DNA of 64,000 nt. Origin: Anadara kagoshimensis (taxonomy: Eukaryota > Mollusca > Bivalvia > Arcoida > Arcidae). Below are positions 13,992 to 24,238 of the stretch, piece after piece (within the stretch, counting starts at the first letter, position 1; each line of letters starts with the position of its first letter). The DNA lies in contig CM037871.1 in the NCBI GenBank assembly GCA_021292105.1, positions 58,488,866 through 58,552,865 of the forward strand. Reading direction: 5' to 3'. The translations under genes and the position numbers were made by a program. A model generated the notes under the pieces. It was given only the letters and a program-made list of their open reading frames with translations. It did no database searches and was not told the origin of the DNA.

Positions 13992-14824
13992 GTATGTAGG
14001 CATATAGTAAAAATGACGTTAGTTATAGGTATGTAGGCATATAGTAAAAATGACGTTAGTTATAGGTATGTAGGCATATAGTAAAATGACGTTAGTTATA
14101 GGTATGTAGGCATATAGTAAAAATGACGTTAGTTATAGGTATGTAGACATATAGTAAACATGACGTTAGTTATAGGTATGTAGGCATATAGTAAAAATGA
14201 CGTTAGTTATAGGTATGTAGACATATAGTAAACATGACGTTAGTTATAGGTATGTAGGCATATAGTAAAAATGACGTTAGTTATAGGTATGTAGGCATAT
14301 AGTAAAAATGACGTTAGTTATAGGTATGTAGGCATATAGTAAAAATGCCGTTAGTTATAGGTATGTAGGCATATAGTAAAAATGCCGTTAGTTATAGGTA
14401 TGTAGGCATATAGTAAAAATGACGTTAGTTATGGGTATGTAGGCATATAGTAAAAATGACGTTAGTTATGGGTATGTAGACATATAGTAAAAATGACGTT
14501 AGTTATAGGTATGTAGGCATATAGTAAAAATGACGTTAGTTATAGGTATGTAGGCATATAGTAAAAATGACGTTAGTTATAGGTATGTAGGCATATAGTA
14601 AAAATGACGTTAGTTATAGGTATGTAGACATATAGTAAAAATGACGTTAGTTATAGGTATGTAGACATATAGTAAAAATGACGTTAGTTATAGGTATGTA
14701 GGCATATAGTAAAAATGACGTTAGTTATAGGTTTGTAGGCATATAGTAAAATGACGTTAGTTATAGGTATGTAGGCATATAGTAAAAATGACGTTAGTTA
14801 TAGGTATGTAGGCATAGAGTAAAC
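13972..14824 (+). repeat. 37-bp minisatellite duplicating an exon end and its 5' splice site, 23 units
   Basis: Twenty-three head-to-tail units of 37 bp (a few units 36). Each unit is aaaaatgacgttagttatag, identical to the last 20 bases of the receptor exon ending at 13991, followed by the intron bases gtatgtaggcatatagt. Unit 1 is the real exon-intron boundary. Every later unit is a copy of it, and all but one keep GTATGT (the unit near 14730 has GTTTGT). Variants include gacat for ggcat, atgccg for atgacg (two units) and atggg for atagg (two units). Units abut with no unique spacers. Reading through any unit in the receptor frame gives Ile-Gly-Met-stop. Confidence 0.97.
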
Positions 14825-15630
14825 ACGGTACAAGTAGACGCTTATGCCGAGGTAGGAAACACTGAGACAGCCTTAGCATACCTGCCAATTGTAGAAAACG
14901 CCTTCTAAAAAAAAGTAGTATTTAAATGCATATTGAGATTGGTGTATACATGTTTACATGTCGTTTGACAAGTTTATATAACAGAAGACAATTTGTTTGA
15001 TGTCAAAATTTATAGAAATACATAAATGTTTTACAATTGTTATCTCGATTATAAGTAATATTGAACAGCTAATGTAACCAAAAACACAAAATAAACGATA
15101 GAAAGAAGCATCAAACACAACGTATATTGGGATCAGGACCAGTTAATTCAATTTTACAATGTTCAAGCATTCTGATTGGCTTAAAATTTATGGTTATTTC
15201 CTCGTAGACCTGATTTGTTGTTGCCTCCTGATAATAAATACATTCACATATGTCATTGGTGTTCACTTTGAAGTAATTTATTTGATAAACTTCATTTTTT
15301 GGCATAGCACTTTGTTATTTTTTTCTCTTTATTCATGTAATTGAATTATAAGCATTGCCTTTAAATTTTGTTTGTTCCATTGAGAAATACCTAGAATGAA
15401 AACTGTGCACTTTTTCCATAACCCCGCATTTCTGCAAAGTCCACTATCTACATTCTTGTTATTTTTAAATAGACCGAACAAATATTAAAGGCAATGCTTA
15501 AATATACTTGTCGCTTACGACAAATGTGTTCATTCATTCAACAGCCAAACAAATGATGTTCCACGTGTATCCGTTTAAAGTCACGTGATCAATGACATTC
15601 ATAGCTACCATTAAAACCATTGGTTTCGAT

Positions 15631-15631
<1 letters not shown>

Positions 15632-15664
<33 letters not shown>
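15632..15664 (+). repeat. Poly-T run
   Basis: About 33 consecutive T. Could be the reversed poly(A) of a retroposed sequence, but no recognisable body is attached. Confidence 0.95.
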
Positions 15665-15665
<1 letters not shown>

Positions 15666-17019
15666 GTGAATAAAATGAATAGCTAAACACAACGTTAAGA
15701 TAGGTTCCATAATTGTCTCTATACAATAAAATGACACCGACACTTCCAGATGATAAAAACCACCACGCAAAACCTAAAACACTTTATTAAGTTTAGATGT
15801 CAAAATGACCGATTTATAGTTCCATGAAAATAAAGAATTGTGTTATTGAAAGTCAGAATAGGATATTAACACGACGGAAAAACTGCTAAAAAATACAAAC
15901 ATATAGCCATCAGTCTTAATCTAGGGTTACGTATTACCACTTAGGAAAAGATAAATCTACTAACAAATTGGCATATAAGAAACATGGCTTTAACGTTAAG
16001 ATCCTCATGTTTCTTAATAAAGTGATTAAGTGAAACAAATGTCCTGTATTTTGAAAAAGAATTTAAAGGAGTAATATGATTATTTATCACGGATGACTCG
16101 AATATAATGGATATGAAAGTTGAATTAAATTGAGTGATGTTACTTTTTAATTTACTTAAAACCGATTTATAAGGGGACTCATCTCGTGATAGATTGTCAA
16201 ATATGGTATCTGAAGATAAATTATAAAACAGTATGCTTTGGATCCGAATATAAATCAAGACCACGATTCATTGCAAGCATTTGTGAAGTCAAACTGAGCA
16301 GTTATATAATGGATTTGGCGACAAAAAAAAGGGAAATTTATAAAAGAAAAATACCAGAGGAAATGAATCGCGGGGCAAATATGGTGATTATCGATATGGC
16401 AAAAATATCGAGGAACAAACAATGAGATTTTACCATATCAGCCTGTGGCGATATGTGTAAGTCGTGTGAAGCCAGTTTCTTGCTCTAGATTTAAAAAAAA
16501 CAACACATCAGCATGAAGAAAGCAACATGATACTTCATTGTGCGTGAAACCAGTCGTAGTAAACATTATTTGAACCTGCTACTGAAGTATTGCTTTTCTT
16601 TGAATGACACTTAACTTGGCTTTGATAAGCATCTCCATTAACATTGGGATATATCACGTGACAATATACACAATTGGCAGTGGCATTAATTGGAAATTAT
16701 CTTGATACTGTTCTCGTCTAAATATGTGTATTTACATCTGATTTGTCACGACACGGGGTGAAAGACATCAGATCAGAAATGAAAATATCTCCAATTCATA
16801 TATATGGCTCGAGGTCATTTTTTTGTATAAAAATGTAAGATGTTGCAACGTGCTAGGTTTGAATTCATATTATAAAATAAGACATTAGCTAATTTTGAAT
16901 GCCTCATTTGATATAAAAAATTCACAATTATCATATGGATTATCAAAGATTCATAAATTCCGTTTATTTAACATTAATGTCCTTAGTCACATATAGACAT
17001 AGAAACAACTACGATTATG

Positions 17020-18323
17020 TACGAGGGGAGGTCAAAAATTTCATAGAACGGGGTATATATTGCCGCAACAAACCATACATTTTATTATTATTTTTCAATA
17101 TAGTCCCCATTTACCTCAATGCACTTAGCCCGCTTTTCTTTCAGACTGCCTATACCTTTGAAAATAGAAGTCTTCGGTTTGGTCCTGAAACCATGCCTCT
17201 GTGACAGCCTTAAGTCCATCATCATCAGGAAATCTGATTCCCCGTAAATGGGATTTCAAATTTCTAAATAGGAAATAATCACTGGGTGCCCAATCGGGGC
17301 TGTAGGGCGTGTGATTAAGTTGTTCAAACTTGCATTCACGAATCGCTGCTTGTACAATCCTTGACTTGTGCGCAGGAGCATTGTCGTGAAGAAGCATTAC
17401 CCCTCGGCTCAACTTTCCCCTCCTTTTTTATTTAATAGCAGCTTTCAGCTGCTTCATTAAATCAGCATAGAAAGCCTAAGTGATAGAAATTCCAGTAGGT
17501 TTATAATTGATTAACAGAACACCCTTAGAATCCCAAAACAAAGTGGCCATGACTTTGCCAGCTGATGGTTGGGTTTTGAATTTCTTTGGTGGGGGCGAGC
17601 CAGGGTGCTTCCATTGCATGGACTCTTTTTGGTTTCTGGGTCCCAATGATGAATCCATGTTTCATCACCAGTTACTAAACGTAAATGGAAGCTCTCCGGG
17701 TTATCATTATAAATGCCAAGAAGCTCCCGACTTGACTGGAGTCTTTGGAAGCGATCCTGCACATTAAGGTTTCTGGGGACCCATCTTGCGGATACTTTTG
17801 ACATCCAAAGATGCTAGTGGATAACCGTGTATACACTGCAATGTGAAATGTCACACTCCCTAGCTATGTTATTAATCCTAATTTGACGATCATTCATGAT
17901 GAGGTTCTTCACATACGTGACAATTTCCTTTGTGATGGCATCAGATGGCCGACCTGACCGTGGGTCATCCTTCAGTGAGGTGGGCCCACGTTTAAAATCA
18001 GCTGACCATTTTGCCACTGTGGAATAGGCAGGACCAGTGTCACCGTACATCTCGGCCTTTGGCCGGTGAATTTCTTTGGCATTTGATCCCTCTAGTGTGA
18101 GGGACTTTATTACTGCCCTAAACTCAACATTTTTATTTTCCATCATTGCTTGATGGTCACCAACTTTGAATGCTCTTGAGAATTACACAAATATGTTGTG
18201 ACAAATAAACTTCATATGTTTAAAGTGGCGGAATGTTGTGTTGTCTAATTAAGTAAAGAAACTTGATGATGTGTGTTACGCTTGGCTGAATACGCTGTTC
18301 TATGAACTTTCCGACTTCTCGTA
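17020..18323 (-). mobile_element. mariner transposon (Tc1/mariner), inactive copy
   Basis: A complete but dead element of about 1.3 kb lying within the receptor intron. The left end reads cgaggggaggtcaaaaattt and then catagaac; the right end reads, inverted, cgagaagtcggaaagttcat and then agaac. These are imperfect terminal inverted repeats of about 28 bp. Each end is flanked by TA (17020-17021 and 18322-18323), the usual mariner target duplication. The interior carries one transposase gene on the minus strand with several disabling changes. Confidence 0.95.
17088..18146 (-). pseudogene. mariner transposase pseudogene
   Basis: Encodes the cut-and-paste transposase of the surrounding element. 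The N-terminal third has the helix-turn-helix DNA-binding part (STVAKWSADFKRG, DDPRSGRPSDA). The linker SKVSARWVPRNL corresponds to the family WVPHxL motif. The catalytic triad is recognisable: D in VTGDETWIHHW, D in HDNAPAHKS, and D in APSDYFLF with exactly 34 residues between the last two (DD34D). It is broken by in-frame stops at 17814-17816 (TAG), 17476-17478 (TAG) and 17428-17430 (TAA). A frameshift lies near 17625-17635 and another near 17150, after which the C-terminus continues in another frame to a stop at 17088. It cannot make active protein. Confidence 0.95.
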
Positions 18324-18329
18324 ATACAT

Positions 18330-18702
18330 TACAGACCTGTCGAAAGTTTAACATTGAACTAACGAAAAGGAGGAGAGCAATCGAAGCTTTGCTGCCAACT
18401 GTCTTAGATATATAGAGGGCGCTAGTAGCCGAAAAGCTGCAGAGAAAAACCAGGTGAAAAAAGTTGTTGAACTGTAGCTGTCAGGATGACCGATTTGGTC
18501 GAACTTTAGCTGTCGATATGACCGATTTAGTCGAACTGGAGCTGTCGAGATGACCGATTTGGTCGAACTGTAGAGCTCTGTCGGAATGACCGATTTGGTC
18601 GAACTTTAGCTGTCAGGATGACCGATTTGATCGAACTGTAGCTGTCTGATTTGGCACCAATTTGATTGTTTAGTGTTACCCTTTCGACAGGTTTATGCTG
18701 TA
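18330..18702. mobile_element. Small inverted-repeat element with internal minisatellite (same family as 24239-25815)
   Basis: The left end tacagacctgtcgaaagttt is followed by aacattgaactaacg. The right end, inverted, reads tacagcataaacctgtcgaa and then agggtaacactaaac. The interior (about 18468-18650) holds six to seven imperfect units of about 32-35 bp built on gtcgaactgtagctgtc and atgaccgatttg. The element abuts the right TA of the mariner. No coding capacity; probably a non-autonomous DNA element. Confidence 0.65.
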
Positions 18703-19234
18703 AACAAACAAAGAACGAGAAAACAATTTGAAACGTTTACGAAACGTGTGTAATTCGCATAGTTTTTAATTCCTAAACAATTTATAAGTATGTGCTCAAT
18801 ACGTATCTAAACTTACATTTAGGATTTTATATGTATTGCAATGCTTTGTGTTATTTAATCTATTTCCCACACACTTGCCTATGTCCTGGCTTTTGCATTC
18901 AGATAATAAATATAGAAGCAGCAAGCGCCATATTAAACATGGAAAACAATTTGGACAACACTTCTAGACACTATATTCTAGGTGACTAGTTTCATATTCG
19001 AGTTGTCTACCTTTGAACAAAACTCGCTGTTCGTATTCTTTCGTTTCGTCCTTTTGTTTATTTTTTTAAGAACTATTGGTGATTTTACAAACACATTTAA
19101 AATGAGCAGATAACGCTTCATTAAGATTGCATATTATTTTATGTCCGTTGTCTATTATATGTTTAAAACCAATTAAAAAAATTAATAAAAACTTTCCAAT
19201 ATGTTTGCAATAGGAATCGGAAAAATGCATGCGC

Positions 19235-19300
19235 AGCGGGCAAACAAGGGATTTGAACCCGGGACCTCCACACCGATCGCAGTCCGTTTTATGTCTTTTT
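19235..19300 (-). repeat. tRNA-like 3' half (SINE fragment)
   Basis: On the minus strand reads ggaggtcccgggttcaaatc, then ccttgtttgcccgc. The pol III B-box is intact but no matching A-box or cloverleaf was found upstream. Probably a SINE scrap rather than a tRNA gene. Confidence 0.45.
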
Positions 19301-19398
19301 GTTGGGTGAACTGATACTACAAGCTTAAGTTTACCCATCGCGGGATTTTTTAAACACCGCACTTGTGTTTTACACATAACTGAAATACAAACATTCAA

Positions 19399-19720
19399 CT
19401 GCTGTAGCTCAGTTGGTAGAGTGTTCGCTCCGTAAGTGGTAGGTCGTGGGTTCGATAGCCGGCCGGGTCTGACCAAAGACTTGAAAGTGGGCAGTGACTG
19501 TTTTTTTCGCCAAGCACTCGGCATTACGTTCTTTTGGATGAGAACTTAAAACGAGGCCAAGTGTCACGGTGGGCTTGGCACGCTAAAGAACCCTGTTGTA
19601 TAATGCCATCAGCGCAACGCACAGGCAAAATTTTTGCACCTTCGCCTATAGCTGGCGACGTCTCGAGATAAGTGAAATATTCTTGACTGGGACGTTAAAC
19701 ATCATAACTCAATTCAACCA
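19399..19720 (+). mobile_element. tRNA-derived SINE, copy 1
   Basis: The head contains tagctcagttggtagag (A-box) and gtgggttcgatagccgg (B-box, one base off the usual). The body includes cttgaaagtgggcagtgact and ctaaagaaccctg. The 3' end is gcgacgtctcgagataagtg, then cttgactgggacgttaaaca. This is the layout of a tRNA-derived SINE. It aligns over its full length with 21137-21466. Confidence 0.88.
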
Positions 19721-19932
19721 CTGACAAGGGCAATAAATTGGTCAATGGTTCAAATGTGTAAATTGTTCACGGCTGTTTCTTTTCTTTGTTATTTTTGTGC
19801 TCTTGGTTTGATTTGCTAGTTTTAAACCTTAAAATTACTTTCTTTATAATTGAGAAAATAAAATTCCTGGTTTTTTGTAATAATAATTTTACAAAGTGTG
19901 TACTTAATCAATTTATATTCCTTATATTTCAG

Positions 19933-19996
19933 TTAGTGTATTTGTAATGTGTTGGACACCGTATTTTGTCATGTCAGCTTGGTGGTGGTTTGACAG
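19933..19996 (+). CDS. GnRH/AKH/corazonin-type receptor, TM6 exon
   Basis: A 64-base internal exon between atatttcag and gtaaga. It starts with two bases that finish a Val codon from the previous exon and ends with AG, completed to Arg by the first A of the next exon. It encodes SVFVMCWTPYFVM, the TM6 CWxPY signature of class A receptors, followed by SAWWWFDR, the start of extracellular loop 3. A Trp-rich loop directly after TM6 is typical of AKH/GnRH-type receptors. Flanking introns are about 5.9 kb and 4.1 kb and packed with repeats. The exon is too short to be found by open-frame length; splice sites, phase and motif support it. Confidence 0.88.
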
Positions 19997-20374
19997 GTAA
20001 GAAAGAAGAAAATATGATAAATTTAGAAAACCGAAGTCTGATTGTTATCTCAACAAGACACTGTCTTCCATAAATAACTATACAAATTTATATTTGTCAT
20101 AGGTTTACATTATAATCATCATATCAAATTTTGTTCATACAATTAAAATATTGAAGTTTTTCCTGTATTTGAAAATGATAACTTTATGGTCTAGATTTAT
20201 GTAATAAAGTTGTTTTTCTTGAAAATCTTTTTTTTTAATTTTTCAAATTTTGGATTAAAATATAAAAAATTTGAGAAAAAAATAGTTTTCGAGATAATAA
20301 TACTAATTTAGCTGAAAAACACTTAGTTCAAACGATGTTTCAAATATTCAATTTGTAAAGATTTTGAGTATGTA

Positions 20375-20695
20375 TGGTATTTTATGGAGATCAGCGTATA
20401 AAGAGAGATAACTCTCGGATATTACTTACCTTAGCTTTAACTATATTTTATGGAGGGCAGTGTATAAAGAGAAATAACTCTTGGATATTACTTACATTAG
20501 CTTTAACTATATTTTATGGAGGGCAGTGTATAAGAGAGATAAGTCTCGGCTATTACTTACCTCAGCTTTAACTATATTTTATGGAGGGCAGTGTATAAAG
20601 AGAGATAACTCTCGGATATTACTTACCTTAGCTTTAACTATATTTTATGGAGGGCAGTGTATAAAGAGAGATAACTCTTGGATATTACTTAGCAA
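20375..20695 (+). repeat. 66-bp tandem repeat, about five units
   Basis: The landmark gtata(aa)gag recurs at 20396, 20462, 20527, 20593 and 20659. The period is a multiple of three (66, once 65), so frames stay open through several units. The peptide has no recognisable character and one unit breaks the frame; treated as a minisatellite. Confidence 0.92.
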
Positions 20696-21136
20696 TTGGA
20701 TACCGGTACTCCTAGGTTTTTATGCTACAACTATACTTTCTAAGCAAAACAAGAATACTGAAACCATATATAACCTATTTAAAGTCTTTGGTTTTCAATA
20801 ACAACTGATGTCATATTGTAAACATGTATTATATATCCTTTCATATTCCACTCTTTGAGCGGCTGAAAGACTAAAACTGAATCTGGAACTTGGAATAGAA
20901 TAAGATTTAGTAAAAATTGGTTAAAAAAAATTAAATTAAAATTTGTGTTGGATAAACGTCTCCAATACTTTCTAAATATAATATTTATAGTAATAAAAAG
21001 CTCGACTTTAAGGACTTGCGATGGTACCAAATGTTCTCTGGAATGTTTATTCAAATGCGCCAAAACAGATACTGGCTCTTACTAGAATACTGAGAAGTTT
21101 TTTTGTTCCCGTTAAATTTTCACATGTTGAAAAACC

Positions 21137-21466
21137 ACTGCGATATCTCAGTTGGTAAAGTGTTCGCTCAGTAAATGGGAGGTTGTCGGTTCGATTCCCG
21201 GTCGGGTCTTACCCAAGACTCGAAAGTGGGTATTGACTGTTATTTCGCCAAGAAATGGGCATTACGAAACGAAAGTCGCGATTGTTTCGGATGGGAACTT
21301 TAAAGAAACGAGGTCCCGTGTCACGGTAAGCGTGATACGATAAAGAACCCTGCTGTCGGCGCAACACACAGGCAAAGTTTTCGCACCTTCACCTATAGCT
21401 AGCGACGTCTCGATATAAGTGAAAAATTCTTGAGTGGGACGTTAAACACTATTACTCAACCTAACT
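21137..21466 (+). mobile_element. tRNA-derived SINE, copy 2
   Basis: The head contains tatctcagttggtaaag (A-box) and gtcggttcgattcccgg (a perfect B-box). The body has cgaaagtgggtattgactg and gataaagaaccctg. The tail is gcgacgtctcgatataagtg, then cttgagtgggacgttaaaca. Same family as 19399-19720, but with the better-preserved promoter box. Confidence 0.9.
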
Positions 21467-21739
21467 CTTTCAAATTCCCTTTCTCTTAAGTCGTGGTGAC
21501 CCGTGTATTCTTCGCGCCAGTAGAAATCACACACACGCACACTATAGTCCTATCAGTATTTCCAACAGAAACGTTTAATTTTGATCTGAAAACATTTCCG
21601 TATCAACAACTTAATTGAACTTTTCTAACGTTCAATACTTGGTTTTTCTATTGTCAAATTTCCTTTTCTATGCAGCAATATACCTGCTTCTCCTGCTTAT
21701 GGTGTATTTGTTTGATAATAAATTAATACGCCATGGTAG

Positions 21740-22165
21740 ACTGAGCTTGTTCCCACTACGGGGACATCAAGTTATACAACAAAGTAAGCTGCTTATAAAT
21801 AAAATGTTGCCCCAGGAATATTGCAATCCTAGTCTTATCAGGGCCCTCAAAAAGTTTATGACCGCCATCACAGTATTATTGATAAGTATAATGTCACTGT
21901 ATCCAGGACAATCTGTATCCAGGATTGCCCTGAGTATATTTGACGTTCCATAGTTACATGTTCCTCCACTCAATTTTTATTTCACAAATGTCGGATGTAG
22001 CTAGCTAAACAGGAATACTTACTAGCCCTTCCGGAGCACCCCGCCCCACTTCCCTGGTTGAAATTAACGTGTTTGATCAAATTTGTCAGTTTCAAAGTTA
22101 TTTGCTTCTGGGTTTTTATTTGGAAATAGAGTAGGTTGTTTGTTTCATTTGCTTCTAGGTATCGA
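21740..22165 (+). repeat. R-family repeat, long copy
   Basis: Runs from cttgttcccactacgggg through tatccaggattgccctgag and gacgttccatagttac to the core gtagctagctaaacagg, cccttccggagcacccc and cttccctgg. It preserves both halves of R. The 112-residue frame at 21615-21953 overlaps it and is not a gene. Confidence 0.85.
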
Positions 22166-23199
22166 TTTGGACATGGATTAGTATGCCTTCTGTATTATGA
22201 TTCGGACATGGATTTGTATTTTTGTTTTTGATAATTACAACTTCGCCGCCTTATAGTTCTTTTTAATTTTTTGAAGTTAAAACATGCGTCCAATTATAGG
22301 CATAAGCTTTTATCATAAAATGTAACTTCAGTCATGATTGCATTGACTTTGGGGTTTTAAATGACTAAGGGGGAACAACTCTGGCAAACTTAGCGACTTG
22401 CCTGTTTTGGTAAAGTTTATTTTTTACCTTGCGTTTCTTTATAAGATATAATATCATGGCTGGAGTAAATTGTGATTGTATTTGATTGCTTCATCACTAG
22501 ACACATTTTCAAAATATTCATTAAATGAACATAAATGTATGCTTTACCTTAATTTGGAGTTATTGTGTCACATGCTGTTTTGAATACATTTATATGTGAT
22601 AAATATTCAGAAACTACGCATAACAATATCATAAAGAAACGTAAATCAGCAACATTCTGAATGTTTTATACAACTTCTGACCTTTCAAAGACAGATCTCT
22701 TCATACAGAAAATTGAATTTACAAAATATCTCATAAAGGTTTAGAGAAATGCTTTGGCGAAAATAATGTATAGACTATAGTAGCATTGCTACAAGAGCCA
22801 CAATGGTTGATAGCATAAGTAAATTAATTAGTGTCATTTTTCAACCAATAAAATACATATTAATGCCAATAGGTGCCGTATACCTATGACGGATGACATG
22901 CTACATTCTAAAGTGAAGGATTAGAAATTATTAGCTTTAAGTGTCCCGATTTCAATTTTCAGCGGAGAAAATTAAATTTCATTATAGTTGTCATGGAGTG
23001 TATTTATCACGGGTTTGATTTATTGGAATTCTGTCTTGGTTTTTAATCACCTGTAAACACCTTGAAATTAATATTAATGGTAGTATAATAAATTAAATCA
23101 CGCTAAATTAAAATTTGAATACTTGTAAGGTATTGGTGTTTTTATCAAGCACATTGCATAGATTTTGTTTCAATATTCATTCCTTCTGTTTAATCAAAC

Positions 23200-23390
23200 A
23201 GATCCTCCATTTTGACCTCCTGTAGCTCCATGTTCCTTTCTCTCAATTTTGATTACACACGTGGCGGCTGCAGCTGGCCAAACAGGAAGAGCTTACCCTT
23301 CCGGAGCACCCCACCTTACTTCCTTGGTAGAAGTTCACGTGTTTTACCTAATTTCTTTTTCAAAGTTTTTACTTTGCTTCTGAATGCTTA
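23200..23390 (+). repeat. R-family repeat copy
   Basis: Contains cgtggcggctgcagctgg, ccaaacaggaagagcttacc, cttccggagcaccccacc and acgtgttttacctaattt. The short open frame at 23212-23400 is inside it. Confidence 0.85.
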
Positions 23391-23508
23391 TGCTATGTAA
23401 CAATACAAAAGCCATCGTATGTTGATGCTACTTACCATAGCACTCCTGACTTTTAACTGAGACAAGTCACCGGAAATAATGACATAATGATATCTAATGA
23501 TGTGTTTT

Positions 23509-23745
23509 TATACCTCCGCAAACTAGTTTGAGAGGGATATATAGTAATGTCTGTCTGTCTGTCCGTTTGTGTAAAATCGTGTCAGGGCCATACCTCATAG
23601 CTGCTTTGGAGGGCTGTCATAAAACTTTACATGAATAATCTTTATGGTCCTAAGGTCATATAGGAAAGGTCAAGGTTGTGGGAAAACGTTTAATGTGTGT
23701 GTGTGGGGGGGGGGGTATTTGGCTCTCAAGAGACAGTTCTAGTTT
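23509..23745 (+). repeat. Dispersed repeat with GTCT microsatellite
   Basis: Starts tatacctccgcaaac, carries gtctgtctgtctgtccg, then aaggtcatataggaaaggtc, and ends in a G run and atttggctctcaagag. A second member lies reversed at 60296-60540, with the same order of parts. Class unknown; no pol III boxes or coding capacity seen. Confidence 0.8.
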
Positions 23746-24083
23746 TAATTATTTTTGTAGAGCCTCAATCATCCCACGAATACTTTTTCAATACACAAAA
23801 TTGAATAGCTTGTATTCAATATATAGGTAAACAACTTTGACATGTCCGCTTGACCTTTAAGTTAAATATTAATACGGATCAGTACGTTGATGTATAAGGT
23901 ACACATGTGTTTGTTTCATTCGTGCGAATCCTAGCACTACTAACTCATGTATTCGATGAACCGTTTTTTATAAATATTCTTATGAAAGCGAACCGGTCAA
24001 TGCTGTTTGGCTATACGGATTTTATGTATTTTGTATATGGTTTTAAATATTCTTTTATAGTAACTTGTATTTATATATTTCAG

Positions 24084-24172
24084 AAATTCAGCCAAAAAGG
24101 TAGATCCAAAAATATCAAAAGGCCTTTATTTATTTGCTGTATCTAATTCCTGTATGGATCCAATAGTCTATG
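24084..24172 (+). CDS. GnRH/AKH/corazonin-type receptor, extracellular loop 3 and TM7 exon
   Basis: An 89-base internal exon after tatatttcag, with donor g|gtgagt. It reads NSAKKVDPKISKGLYLFAVS and then NSCMDPIVYG, where the final Gly codon is split. The DPxxY at the end of TM7 replaces the common NPxxY; from family knowledge vertebrate GnRH receptors have DPxxY, whereas insect AKH receptors usually have NPIVYG in otherwise very similar sequence. The split Gly needs a terminal exon starting with two bases of a Gly codon. Both candidate terminal exons (GC at 29056, GA at 29236) satisfy this. Confidence 0.88.
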
Positions 24173-24238
24173 GTGAGTATATATAACCGATACTATATAC
24201 CGTAGTGCATCATTGTGCTATTGCAATATACATGTATA

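Larger units (their letters stand above)
13992..19932 (+). other. Receptor intron between loop-3 and TM6 exons
   Basis: Starts gtatgt and ends atatttcag. In order it holds the 37-bp splice-site minisatellite, AT-rich sequence without recognisable coding content (14.83-17.0 kb) including a run of about 33 T at 15632-15664, the dead mariner (17020-18323), an inverted-repeat element with a minisatellite (18330-18702), a tRNA-like fragment on the minus strand (about 19235-19300) and a SINE (19399-19720). Confidence 0.75.
19997..24083 (+). other. Receptor intron between TM6 and TM7 exons
   Basis: Starts gtaaga and ends tatatttcag. Contains the 66-bp tandem repeat at 20375-20695, a SINE at 21137-21466, R-family copies at 21740-22165 and 23200-23390 and a GTCT-bearing dispersed repeat at 23509-23745. 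From 22.17 to 23.2 kb nothing beyond AT-rich sequence was recognised. Confidence 0.75.

Noticed and set aside
13972-14824. CRISPR-like array (37-bp repeats, 23 units)
   Set aside because: Units abut with no unique spacers, the host is a eukaryote, and the unit is explained by duplication of an exon boundary.
19399-19475. Functional tRNA genes at 19.4 and 21.1 kb
   Set aside because: A- and B-boxes are present but no cloverleaf with acceptor stem closes; a SINE body and tail follow directly.
20375-20801. Protein-coding 22-residue repeat
   Set aside because: The period of 66 keeps frames open, but one unit has a one-base change in length, the peptide has no recognisable character and the array lies in an intron.
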